NCBI GenBank assembly: GCA_023269765.1
Contig: JAGDWH010000015.1
Location: 1-10,407 of the forward strand
Length of the DNA stretch: 10,407 bases
Direction of reading: 5' to 3'
Source: Desulfurococcaceae archaeon
GTDB lineage: Archaea > Thermoproteota > Thermoprotei_A > Sulfolobales > Desulfurococcaceae
The notes beneath the pieces were generated by a model. It saw nothing but the letters and a program-made list of their open reading frames with translations. It was not told the DNA's origin and made no database searches. A program made the translations under genes and the position numbers. This document shows positions 1-6,658 of the stretch, piece after piece (position 1 is the first letter of the stretch; every line of letters starts with the position of its first letter).

Positions 1-52
<52 letters not shown>

Positions 53-67
53 CTAGTTCTTGTCTAT

Positions 68-102
68 AAAAACGCATATTCAGCTTCTTCATAAGTATGA
101 AG
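68..102 (-). terminator. Probable terminator of the kor operon
   Basis: Just after the korC stop codon, the minus strand carries a perfect inverted repeat of two 7-base arms, CTTCATA and TATGAAG, separated by two bases (87-102). A run of five T follows 14 bases further on (minus strand, 72 down to 68). It sits between the convergent tRNA-Ala and korC. Archaeal termination depends mainly on T-runs, so the hairpin may be incidental. Confidence 0.5.
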
Positions 103-104
103 CG

Positions 105-635
105 TTACTCCAGGTTGTAACCGGTTTCGAGGGCTCTTAAGTTCGACTCGAGCCAGCTTTGTGGAACTAGCTTTGCTAAAGATGCTCTTACGTGCTCAAA
201 CCTGATGGCGTTAAGCTCCTTAATTAGCCTGCCTAGTATTACTATGTTTGCAACTCTGCGCGTACCAGCTACTTTTTCTGCTACTTCACTGAACCTCGCT
301 GATACTACTCTGTAGCCTTTGAAATGGCTTGGGTCAACATACTCTTCGTCAACTACTACAATGGTTGACGGCTTGAACGTAGACTTGTACTTATCTAAGT
401 TAAATGGATACATAAATACCGCTATGTCTGGCCTCTGGGCTTTAACGTAGTCTATTTCATCTCTTGAAGTAGCTATGATGATGTCAGACCGGCTTTCCCC
501 GCCCCTGGTTTCTGCAGCGTAGCTCTCTGTTACAACCACGTGTAGACCAGCAATGTCTGCCGCGAAGCCTAACACTCTACCCATTAGTAGGACTCCCTGG
601 CCGCCGCGCCCCACTATCAGTATCTCCCACTTCAC
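105..635 (-). CDS. korC: 2-oxoglutarate:ferredoxin oxidoreductase, gamma subunit
   Basis: This is the gamma subunit of the 2-oxoacid:ferredoxin oxidoreductase family. It closes the active site of an enzyme that converts 2-oxoglutarate and CoA to succinyl-CoA and CO2 while reducing ferredoxin in the cytoplasm. The 176-residue protein opens with the family's glycine-rich motif, GRGGQG at residues 9-14. It has the second hallmark, SYAAETRGGESRSD, at about 38-51. Length is normal for KorC. The start is GTG, and the GTGA at 632-635 overlaps the korB stop by 4 bases, so the two are probably translationally coupled. It is the last gene of korDABC. KOR rather than another paralog is inferred from gene order and from the alpha and beta subunits; indolepyruvate oxidoreductase gamma chains are related but less likely here. 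Confidence 0.93.
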   Translation of the reverse strand: MKWEILIVGRGGQGVLLMGRVLGFAADIAGLHVVVTESYAAETRGGESRSDIIIATSRDEIDYVKAQRPDIAVFMYPFNLDKYKSTFKPSTIVVVDEEYVDPSHFKGYRVVSARFSEVAEKVAGTRRVANIVILGRLIKELNAIRFEHVRASLAKLVPQSWLESNLRALETGYNLE

Positions 636-1468
636 TTCGCGACACCCATGATTGTGTCTAGGTAAGATGGATTGTTTCTCTCCAGGAACTCCCCTATTAC
701 AATGCCCTTTTCCCAGTCTATGTCGGATTCCTCTATGCTTGGCTTGCTCTTGTATTTTACTCGCTTCTTCAACTCCATGTACATTTCAACAGGGTCTCTG
801 AGCCCTATGTGCCTACCATATACCTCGGGACACGTTGATATTACCTCGATAAATCTAAATCCCTTGAGTCCCAGTGCTTTATAGAAGAACTGCTCTATGT
901 AGTGAGGTGTCGTGACTGATGCTCTTGCAACATAGTTCGCGTTTAGCGACGCCACGAGCTTAACTACGTTAAACGGGTATTCTGGATTTCCATGAGGAGT
1001 CGTTGTCGTCTTGACTCCTTTAGGAGTTGTTGGGGCCACCTGCCCACCAGTCATCGCGTATACGAAGTTTGTAAACATTACAACTACCATGTCTATGTTT
1101 CTCCTTGCTGCGTGAATTAAGTGGTTTCCACCTATTCCAGCAATATCGCCATCTCCTCCAACGACTATGGCAAGTATTTCAGGGTTTGCTAACACAAGAC
1201 CTTCGGCAAATGGTATAGCGCGCCCATGCAATACGTGTGCTGCATCGTAGTTTACGTAAAACACTGCTCTAGCCGAGCAGCCTATGCCGCCTACCCACGC
1301 AACTTTGTCTGGATTTACCGATCCCTCGCTTATTCTCTTATCAAGGGCTCTCAACATTGCTGCAAGTCCTATTCCAATGCCACAACCAGGACAGTAGAGT
1401 GTTGGTATTCTACTCAGCCTCAAGTGCTTGTCGAGGGGGTGAATATTCCGAAGGGCTTTTACAGCCAC
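632..1468 (-). CDS. korB: 2-oxoglutarate:ferredoxin oxidoreductase, beta (TPP-binding) subunit
   Basis: This catalytic subunit binds thiamine diphosphate and one 4Fe-4S cluster. The 278 residues are typical for KorB. Visible signatures are the CPGCG cluster motif (Cys26, Cys29), further cysteines at 64 (GIGCS) and 213 (STCPEVYGR) that fit the four cluster ligands of the family, the TPP/Mg motif beginning GGDGD at 104-108 with Asn134 about 26 residues on, and the KorB-type MTGGQ segment at 139-143. The start is GTG and overlaps the korA 3' end by 10 bases; no ATG lies nearby. A GAGG lies about 13 bases upstream, a loose fit for a ribosome site, so coupling to korA translation is likely. Substrate assignment to 2-oxoglutarate is by family resemblance. 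Confidence 0.95.
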   Translation of the reverse strand: MAVKALRNIHPLDKHLRLSRIPTLYCPGCGIGIGLAAMLRALDKRISEGSVNPDKVAWVGGIGCSARAVFYVNYDAAHVLHGRAIPFAEGLVLANPEILAIVVGGDGDIAGIGGNHLIHAARRNIDMVVVMFTNFVYAMTGGQVAPTTPKGVKTTTTPHGNPEYPFNVVKLVASLNANYVARASVTTPHYIEQFFYKALGLKGFRFIEVISTCPEVYGRHIGLRDPVEMYMELKKRVKYKSKPSIEESDIDWEKGIVIGEFLERNNPSYLDTIMGVAK

Positions 1469-2583
1469 TGTTCAACAACCTCTAAGACTTCACTTACTGT
1501 GGGAAGTTCTAGACTAAGTACCGAAGCCGGGTAGACTTCGCGGTCTTTAAAAATCCTGTCAATATCCATGTAAATCTTTCCAATGTTATTCTCTACGACA
1601 ATAATCTTCCTCGCCTTGGAAAGCGAGGGGAGTTTTTCTGAGTCTAGCGGCCACAGCGTCTTAAGCCTCAAGAAGCCTGCTTTTACTCCACGTTTTCTGA
1701 GCTCGTGAGTAGCGACATAAGCTGTTCTAGCCGTTGAGCCGTAAGACACCAGCAATACACTAGAGTCCTCGAGGTAGTAGCCTTCGTACTCGAATATGTA
1801 GTCAATGTTCTTCATTATTTTCAGCACGAGTCTGCCTACGAGAGAGCGATACGCTTTATTTGTTGGCGCGTAGAACCCGTATTCATCGTGAACCAGCGAC
1901 TCTACAATGGCTTTGAAGCCGCGTCCAAATATAGGCATTGGAGGTACTAGGTCGGCGTCGGGCTTGTAAGGAAGTGTGGTGTCTGTGGCTGCCGGCACTT
2001 TTCTGCTTATTACTTCGACTTCGCCCGGTTCATAAATGTTCAAAGGCTCCCATGTGTGGGCCAGTACGGCATCGCTCAGTAATATAACAGGTGTTCTCAG
2101 CTTCTCAGACGTGTTAAATGCCTTTATAGTCAAGTCGTAAGCCTCTTGAACATTCCAGGGAGCGTAAACAGGAATTACGTAGTCGCCGTGGGCAAGCCAC
2201 CTGGCTTGGAGCACATCTGACTGCGAGGTTTTAGTAGGTACACCAGTACTAGGTCCAGCCCTCATGACGTTCACTACAACTACTGGAGTCTCCGTTATGA
2301 CGGCGAGTCCCAAGGCCTCTGCCATTAGCGAGAAGCCGGGTCCTGATGTTGCCGTCATAGACTTAGCACCCGCCCAAGAAGCCCCAATAGCCGCATTTAT
2401 TGAGGCTATTTCATCTTCGAATTGCATTACATTACCTCCATATCTGGGCAACTTCTCGGCTAAGTACTCCATTATTTCAGAACTAGGTGTTATTGGATAG
2501 CCTGCATAGAATTTCAGGCCAGCCGCAATAGCGCCTTCAGCTATTGCCATATTACCAGATGCAAAGGTCCTCTTCATGTTCAC
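1459..2583 (-). CDS. korA: 2-oxoglutarate:ferredoxin oxidoreductase, alpha subunit
   Basis: The alpha subunit contributes the pyrimidine-side domain that completes the TPP site and recognises substrate. The 374-residue protein has the conserved N-terminal motif AGYPITPSSEIMEYL (27-41), the ATSGPGFSLM stretch (78-87) and the GPSTGVPT motif (110-117) with Q121/D123. The GPSTG.PT motif is characteristic of KorA and distinguishes it from the PorA encoded in this window, which has NRALSAPINI in the equivalent place. The GTG start overlaps the korD TAG by one base (TAGTG) and has a GAGG about 8 bases upstream. An in-frame ATG two codons later is an alternative but sits further from that ribosome site. 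It is the second gene of korDABC. Confidence 0.95.
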   Translation of the reverse strand: MNMKRTFASGNMAIAEGAIAAGLKFYAGYPITPSSEIMEYLAEKLPRYGGNVMQFEDEIASINAAIGASWAGAKSMTATSGPGFSLMAEALGLAVITETPVVVVNVMRAGPSTGVPTKTSQSDVLQARWLAHGDYVIPVYAPWNVQEAYDLTIKAFNTSEKLRTPVILLSDAVLAHTWEPLNIYEPGEVEVISRKVPAATDTTLPYKPDADLVPPMPIFGRGFKAIVESLVHDEYGFYAPTNKAYRSLVGRLVLKIMKNIDYIFEYEGYYLEDSSVLLVSYGSTARTAYVATHELRKRGVKAGFLRLKTLWPLDSEKLPSLSKARKIIVVENNIGKIYMDIDRIFKDREVYPASVLSLELPTVSEVLEVVEQWL

Positions 2584-2843
2584 TAAGCCCTCGTAACAAA
2601 TATTGCAAAGTCAGGACAAGTGTACTCGCACAAGCGACAACCAATGCACTTATCAATATTTACGGGTGCTGGAGGGCGGTATCCATACCTGTTCAAGATA
2701 TTTGATTTTTCGAGCACTTTCGTTGGGCAAACTGCTATGCATAATCCGCATTCTTTGCACCTGTCAATAATGACGTTAACAGTGAACTTGTTGCTCGACC
2801 TCGATAGAACCCCGGCTACCGTTAAAGCCCCTGCTGTTTCCAT
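2583..2843 (-). CDS. korD: 2-oxoglutarate:ferredoxin oxidoreductase, delta (2x[4Fe-4S] ferredoxin) subunit
   Basis: This 86-residue bacterial-type ferredoxin subunit shuttles electrons from the KorB cluster to free ferredoxin. Two complete CxxCxxCxxxCP motifs are seen: Cys29, 32, 35, 39 (CKECGLCIAVCP) and Cys66, 69, 72, 76 (CIGCRLCEYTCP). It is the first gene of a tightly packed korDABC operon, the same order as in methanogens. Starting at the ATG gives an N-terminal stretch of about 20 residues before the conserved core. The bases before the ATG show only a weak ribosome site (GGGATC), so a later GTG or a weakly led message remains possible. Having its own delta subunit means this enzyme does not need to borrow PorD. 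Confidence 0.92.
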   Translation of the reverse strand: METAGALTVAGVLSRSSNKFTVNVIIDRCKECGLCIAVCPTKVLEKSNILNRYGYRPPAPVNIDKCIGCRLCEYTCPDFAIFVTRA

Positions 2844-2864
2844 TACGAGATCCCGCGATTCCGC

Positions 2865-2909
2865 TTTGCAGCTCCAAATGCAGATCCGTATACATTAATT
2901 ATACCTGCA
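2865..2909. repeat. Dyad symmetries in the kor leader and TATA region
   Basis: Two imperfect palindromes lie side by side. The first, at 2865-2878 (TTTGCAGCTCCAAA), is symmetric except for one pair. The second, at 2888-2904, has perfect outer arms GTATA and TATAC around a 7-base centre and covers the inner candidate kor TATA box. TGCAG occurs at 2867 and 2879, exactly 12 bases apart, and as its complement CTGCA at 2905. A regulator site is an inference; nothing here identifies the protein. Confidence 0.35.
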
Positions 2910-2924
2910 CGTATGTTTTATATG
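2896..2924 (-). promoter_or_regulatory. Candidate kor promoter (two possible TATA boxes)
   Basis: Reading the minus strand toward korD, TATAATTA occupies 2903 down to 2896 and would place the transcript start near 2873, about 30 bases before the korD ATG. A second candidate, CATATAAAAC, lies at 2924 down to 2915 and would start transcription near 2893. Either fits archaeal spacing of about 25 bases; the sequence alone does not decide between them. Confidence 0.5.
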
Positions 2925-2940
2925 CACCTTGATTCGCAAG

Positions 2941-2971
2941 AGCGCGGCATTCGTGGACGCGCTATATTTAA
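2941..2971 (+). promoter_or_regulatory. por promoter: TATA box with adjoining upstream dyad
   Basis: TATATTTAA at 2963-2971 is a good archaeal TATA box and predicts a start near 2993, about 13 bases before the porC ATG at 3006. Directly upstream and touching it is a 23-bp dyad with perfect 6-base arms, AGCGCG (2941-2946) and CGCGCT (2958-2963), spaced by 11 bases. That covers the position where TFB would contact a BRE, so a bound regulator could act there. Confidence 0.55.
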
Positions 2972-3005
2972 GCCAGGTACAATAGTTAGCCATGGTGCTG
3001 GGAGC

Positions 3006-3560
3006 ATGTTAGTAGAAATACGCTGGCATAGTCGTGGAGGGCAGGGTGGTTGGACGGCCAGCAATTTAGCCGCCATGGCTGCATCCTATGAAGGTAAGTA
3101 TGTTCAGAGCTTTCCGGCATTTGGTCCGGAAAGGTCTGGTGCACCCGTGTTGAGCTTTACAAGGATAAGTGACGAGCCAATTGAAGTGCACTCTATGATA
3201 TATGAGCCCGACATCGTTGTCGTATTAGATTACACGCTATTATCACCTCAAATTGTGTCAGGACTAAAACCAGGTGGCACGATCATATCGAACTATACTG
3301 GCGATGTAAAAACGGTTTTCGAAAGACTTGGAATAAGAAAAGGCGACTACAGGGTTGTTTTGATACCAGCATCTAAGCTGGCACACGAAATTCTGAAAGC
3401 AAAAATAACGAACACCGCTATGTTAGCAGGCTTAGTTAAAATAGGCTTATTGAGGCTTGAAAGTGTTGAAAGAGCTGTTAGAGAGAGATTCGAGAAGCAC
3501 GTTGCAGAGAGAAACATTATTTTAATTCACGAAGCACTTAAACAAGCCGTAGAGGTGTAG
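3006..3560 (+). CDS. porC: Pyruvate:ferredoxin oxidoreductase, gamma subunit
   Basis: This is the gamma subunit of a second 2-oxoacid:ferredoxin oxidoreductase. From the ATG at 3006 the protein has 184 residues and begins MLVEIRWHSRGGQGG, the usual family N-terminus, with RGGQG at 10-14. It continues with SFPAFGPERSGAPV at 35-48, the PorC counterpart of the gamma-chain signature. The reading frame extends upstream to an ATG at 2913, but that would add 31 residues with no family counterpart and would cover the predicted por TATA box. I therefore chose 3006, where GGTG lies 8 bases upstream. porD follows after three bases. Serine replaces the commoner glycine before RGGQG. Pyruvate as substrate is inferred from the operon as a whole. 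Confidence 0.9.
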   Translation: MLVEIRWHSRGGQGGWTASNLAAMAASYEGKYVQSFPAFGPERSGAPVLSFTRISDEPIEVHSMIYEPDIVVVLDYTLLSPQIVSGLKPGGTIISNYTGDVKTVFERLGIRKGDYRVVLIPASKLAHEILKAKITNTAMLAGLVKIGLLRLESVERAVRERFEKHVAERNIILIHEALKQAVEV

Positions 3561-3563
3561 AGC

Positions 3564-3851
3564 TTGGGCGAGTTAAAGTCGTGGAAAGAGCTACCACTCG
3601 GTGCCATTGCTTTTAGGCTTTCTACAGACGTAAAGACAGGTGATTGGAGAGCACTAAGGCCTGTCATCGATCAAAACAAGTGCACTAAGTGCCTGCTGTG
3701 CTGGCTCTTCTGCCCTGAAATGGCAATTTTGTGGGGTGGCTCGAAAGTCCAAGTAAATTACGACTACTGCAAGGGATGTGGTATTTGCGCGCACGAGTGC
3801 CCTGTGAAAGCAATAAGCATGGTTCCTGAGTACGAGGGTGAGGCCTTATGA
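3564..3851 (+). CDS. porD: Pyruvate:ferredoxin oxidoreductase, delta (2x[4Fe-4S] ferredoxin) subunit
   Basis: This 95-residue delta subunit carries two 4Fe-4S clusters for electron exit to ferredoxin. The cysteine motifs are at Cys40, 43, 46, 50 (CTKCLLCWLFCP) and Cys69, 72, 75, 79 (CKGCGICAHECP). The N-terminal 35 residues, containing SWKELPLGAI and a short lead to RPVIDQNKC, match the PorD/VorD layout and are longer than in KorD. The start codon is TTG at 3564, chosen because GAGGTG (3552-3557) lies 6 bases upstream and no ATG or GTG fits. The stop overlaps the porA ATG by 4 bases (ATGA), indicating translational coupling. Confidence 0.93.
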   Translation: MGELKSWKELPLGAIAFRLSTDVKTGDWRALRPVIDQNKCTKCLLCWLFCPEMAILWGGSKVQVNYDYCKGCGICAHECPVKAISMVPEYEGEAL

Positions 3852-5116
3852 GCGTTCTTGAAGTTGTACCAAAATATCCCCGTGAAAAACAGGTAATGAT
3901 AAATGTCAACGGCGACGAAGCCGTAGCATACGCGCTAAAGCAGAGTTACGTCGACGTTGTCGCAGCGTACCCGATTACGCCGCAAACAATCATAGTCGAG
4001 AAGTTCTCCGAGTACGTTGCAAATGGCGAAGTACACACAGAATTCGTTGCAGTAGAGTCAGAGCACTCTGCTATGAGCGCGTGTGTGGGTGCAGCAGCGG
4101 CTGGCGCAAGAGCGTTTACCGCCACATCGTCTCAAGGACTCGCATTAATGGTAGAAATACTGTACATAGCTTCTGGAATGAGACTGCCAATTGTAATGGC
4201 TGTTGTCAACAGAGCTCTCTCAGCCCCAATAAACATACACAATGATCACAGCGACGCGTATTTAATGAGAGACTCTGGGTGGGTAATGCTATTTACTGAA
4301 AACGTGCAAGAAACATACGACACGACCATACAGGCATTTAAAATAGCCGAGCACCCAGAAGTACAGCTACCCGTTTCAGTACACTTGGATGGCTTCTTCC
4401 TGAGCCACACGCTTGAAAACATATATGCACTTCCAGACGAGGCTGTCTACGAATTCCTTGGTGGAGCGAGAAAGCTCGTTAAGACCAAAGTAGATTACTT
4501 CGCTGAGGAAGTCGACTACGCGCTAGATCCCGGAAGGCCGCTATCCCTTGGTCCACTAGCCCTGTATGACTACTACTTCGAGATGAAAATACCCCAAATA
4601 AAGGCCATGGAGTACTCTGAAAAGGTTATTAAAGAAGTAAACGAAGAGTGGTATAAGCTCACGGGCAGGAAGTACGGAAACGGGCTAGTAGACCCCTACA
4701 AGCTCGAAGACGCTGAAATAGTCATCGTAGCCATGGGAAGCAGTGCTGGAACTATTAGAAGCGTCGTTAAAAAGTATCGTGAAAAAGGCGTAAAAGCAGG
4801 CCTACTCAGAATTAGATCGTTCCGGCCGTTTCCGAGAAAAGACGTAAAAGAGCTACTTGAAAACGCCAATGTAGTCGCTGTGCTAGACAAGGGAATAGGG
4901 CCTGGAAGCTTTGGAGCACTATATTTAGATGTAGTTTCAACGCTGTATACGAGTAAGAGCAGACCCTTAATCGTGAACTACATATATGGCCTCGGAGGTA
5001 GAGACCTCCAGCCAGTTCACGTAGCTCAGATAATCGATAAGCTCTTAGAAGACCTGAAGAGGGGATACATACCCGAGGAAGAGAGGCTTAGGTTCATAGG
5101 GGTGAGGAGTTCATGA
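3848..5116 (+). CDS. porA: Pyruvate:ferredoxin oxidoreductase, alpha subunit
   Basis: This alpha subunit of a four-subunit POR-type enzyme converts pyruvate and CoA to acetyl-CoA and CO2 while reducing ferredoxin. The 422 residues show the N-terminal AAYPITPQT motif (39-47), VESEHSAMSACVGAAAAG (69-86), TATSSQGLAL (91-100) and the NRALSAPINI segment (121-130) that separates POR/VOR alpha chains from KOR. The C-terminal domain has a GSSAGT motif and ends with the GLGGRD segment shared by this group. A GGTGAGG ribosome site precedes the ATG, and both ends overlap neighbours by ATGA. VOR (branched-chain 2-oxoacids) is the main alternative; the alpha chains are similar and I cannot exclude it by eye. 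Confidence 0.88.
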   Translation: MSVLEVVPKYPREKQVMINVNGDEAVAYALKQSYVDVVAAYPITPQTIIVEKFSEYVANGEVHTEFVAVESEHSAMSACVGAAAAGARAFTATSSQGLALMVEILYIASGMRLPIVMAVVNRALSAPINIHNDHSDAYLMRDSGWVMLFTENVQETYDTTIQAFKIAEHPEVQLPVSVHLDGFFLSHTLENIYALPDEAVYEFLGGARKLVKTKVDYFAEEVDYALDPGRPLSLGPLALYDYYFEMKIPQIKAMEYSEKVIKEVNEEWYKLTGRKYGNGLVDPYKLEDAEIVIVAMGSSAGTIRSVVKKYREKGVKAGLLRIRSFRPFPRKDVKELLENANVVAVLDKGIGPGSFGALYLDVVSTLYTSKSRPLIVNYIYGLGGRDLQPVHVAQIIDKLLEDLKRGYIPEEERLRFIGVRSS

Positions 5117-6153
5117 GCTCTCCACCGGCTGCCCCTAAAGTACCACATGAAATTATAATCTTCGAGCCCGGCAAGAAGTACGAGCTACCACTAATACTCA
5201 ACTTAAGACAGCTAGCAGAGCAGAGAAAGCCCGCTTTATTGCCCGGACATAGGATGTGCGCCGGCTGTGCAGCACCTATAATTGTTAAACTCGCCAGCTT
5301 CGCGTTTAGGGGCCCCACCGTAGTTGTTAATGCAACAGGCTGCCTCGAAGTAGCAACCACGATTTACCCATATACTAGCTGGGCTATTCCATGGATACAC
5401 AACGCCTTTGAAAATGCAGCTGCAACAGCTAGTGGTATTGAAGCCGCTGTTAAAGCGCTCAAAAGAACGGGGAGGCTCAAATATGATTACATCGACGTCG
5501 TAGTCCTTGCCGGAGATGGCGGCACGTACGATATAGGCTTTCAAGCGCTCAGTGGAATGGCTGAGCGTGGTCACGACGTCTTGTATATACTCTACGACAA
5601 CGAGGCGTACATGAACACGGGCATACAAAGGTCTGGAGGCACACCTAAATTTGCATGGACTACCACAAGCCCTGTAGGCTCTGCAATCCCTGGAAAACCC
5701 GAGCACAAAAAGCCAATAGCCGAAATCATGGTTGCCCACAGAATACCATATGTAGCCACGGCCACTCCAGCCCACTGGGTTGACTTCATCAAAAAAGTGA
5801 GAAAAGGAATTGAAGTGAATGGGCCCGCATTCATACATGCTCTTAGTAGTTGTAACCGGGGGTGGAGGCACGCAGAAGAACTGGGAATCGAAGTCCTCAG
5901 ACGTGCTGTTGATACCTGCTACTTCCCACTGTGGGAGTGGACGCCGGAAACAGGATACCTATTAACAGACAGAAGCCTCATAATAGCCAGGAATCCATCC
6001 CTCAAGCAGCCAATAGAGAAGTTCATTGAAGTACAGGGCAGATTCAGGCACCTACTACGACCCGAGAATAGAGAGCTTCTAAAGGCCCTGCAAGAGTACG
6101 TAGATGCTACATGGGAAGACCTGCTGAAAAGGGCTGTCAATGCACCAAAGTAG
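5113..6153 (+). CDS. porB: Pyruvate:ferredoxin oxidoreductase, beta (TPP-binding) subunit
   Basis: This catalytic beta subunit of 346 residues is slightly longer than many PorB chains. Cluster ligands are visible as CAGC (Cys49, Cys52), Cys77 in ATGCLEV and Cys247 in LSSCNRGW. The TPP/Mg motif is GDGG at 134-137, with Asn163 in DNEAYMNTG completing it. The MNTGIQRSGGTP segment is typical of POR/VOR beta chains and differs from the KorB MTGGQ form. The ATG overlaps the porA stop by 4 bases and has a GGTGA ribosome site 7 bases upstream. Its 3' end overlaps the next gene by 14 bases. About 45 N-terminal residues precede the first cysteines, a modest extension. Confidence 0.92.
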   Translation: MSSPPAAPKVPHEIIIFEPGKKYELPLILNLRQLAEQRKPALLPGHRMCAGCAAPIIVKLASFAFRGPTVVVNATGCLEVATTIYPYTSWAIPWIHNAFENAAATASGIEAAVKALKRTGRLKYDYIDVVVLAGDGGTYDIGFQALSGMAERGHDVLYILYDNEAYMNTGIQRSGGTPKFAWTTTSPVGSAIPGKPEHKKPIAEIMVAHRIPYVATATPAHWVDFIKKVRKGIEVNGPAFIHALSSCNRGWRHAEELGIEVLRRAVDTCYFPLWEWTPETGYLLTDRSLIIARNPSLKQPIEKFIEVQGRFRHLLRPENRELLKALQEYVDATWEDLLKRAVNAPK

Positions 6154-6658
6154 CCCTACATTGTGCTCCATCCTCCCCCCTCGATCGAGGAGTTTTTTAG
6201 TACTCGGTGTCGGCTCTCCTCTTAGAAGCGATGACAGAGTGGGGCTCGTCTTCTGCGACTACCTGCTCGAAGAGGGCATTAATTGTGTCAAGTGCGAATA
6301 TGGAGTGGAAAACTGCATGGATATAATTACCAATACAAAGCCCGAGACACTGATTATTGTTGATGCTGCCTTATTTAACGGGGGTAAACCAGGTGATGTG
6401 GTTATTGTAAGCGAAGACGCTCTCGCAGACAGTGTACTTCCCGTTTCAACTCACAGCATGCCTCTGCAACTACTATTGAAAGTGCTAAAAGACCGCGGCG
6501 ACGTCAAGGAAATCTTTATAATAGGCATATACCCCAAGTTGCTCGACGTAGGCGAGGATCTTTCACGAGAAGTTCTCAGCGCCGCAAAAAGCCTCGCTAG
6601 GGAAATAAAGAAGTGCCTAGAGGAGGAGAGGCGCGAGAGGCAGCGATTTTGCAAGTAG
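6140..6658 (+). CDS. Hydrogenase maturation protease (HycI/HyaD family)
   Basis: Proteins of this family are Ni-dependent endopeptidases that trim the C-terminal tail of a [NiFe]-hydrogenase large subunit once the metal centre is loaded. The 172 residues keep the fold signature: LGVGSPLRSDDRVG (22-35), LIIVDAALFNGGKPGD (71-86), STHSMPL (103-109) and the IIGIYP segment (127-132). Asp32, Asp75 and His105 align with the Ni-binding triad of E. coli HycI. The usual GN...GDDG is GS...SDDR here, a departure in the first motif. The ATG lies inside porB (14-base overlap); a TTG at 6161 is an alternative start. The gene follows por with no visible promoter of its own, so cotranscription is likely. The hydrogenase it serves is not in the window. 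Confidence 0.85.
   Translation: MHQSSPTLCSILPPRSRSFLVLGVGSPLRSDDRVGLVFCDYLLEEGINCVKCEYGVENCMDIITNTKPETLIIVDAALFNGGKPGDVVIVSEDALADSVLPVSTHSMPLQLLLKVLKDRGDVKEIFIIGIYPKLLDVGEDLSREVLSAAKSLAREIKKCLEEERRERQRFCK
6179..6198 (+). terminator. Terminator-like palindrome plus T6 inside the protease gene start
   Basis: A perfect 12-base palindrome, CCTCGATCGAGG (6179-6190), is followed two bases later by six T (6193-6198). It lies 25 bases after the porB stop but within the first 20 codons of the protease gene. It could partly end por transcription and lower expression of the protease, or it could be coincidental coding sequence. Confidence 0.35.

Noticed and set aside
474..490. An ATGATGATG run followed by CAGA, reminiscent of C/D-box guide RNA boxes
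   Set aside because: It is antisense to a conserved korC segment, and no second box pair or guide interval could be found.
672..2500. Several plus-strand open frames (672-884, 1226-1534, 2264-2500) opposite the kor genes
   Set aside because: They are antisense shadows of conserved kor subunits, with compositionally odd products and no start signals.
5236..5871. 211-codon open frame on the minus strand opposite porB
   Set aside because: It lies wholly inside porB, whose TPP and cysteine motifs are intact. The product has no recognisable motif and no promoter or ribosome site was seen.
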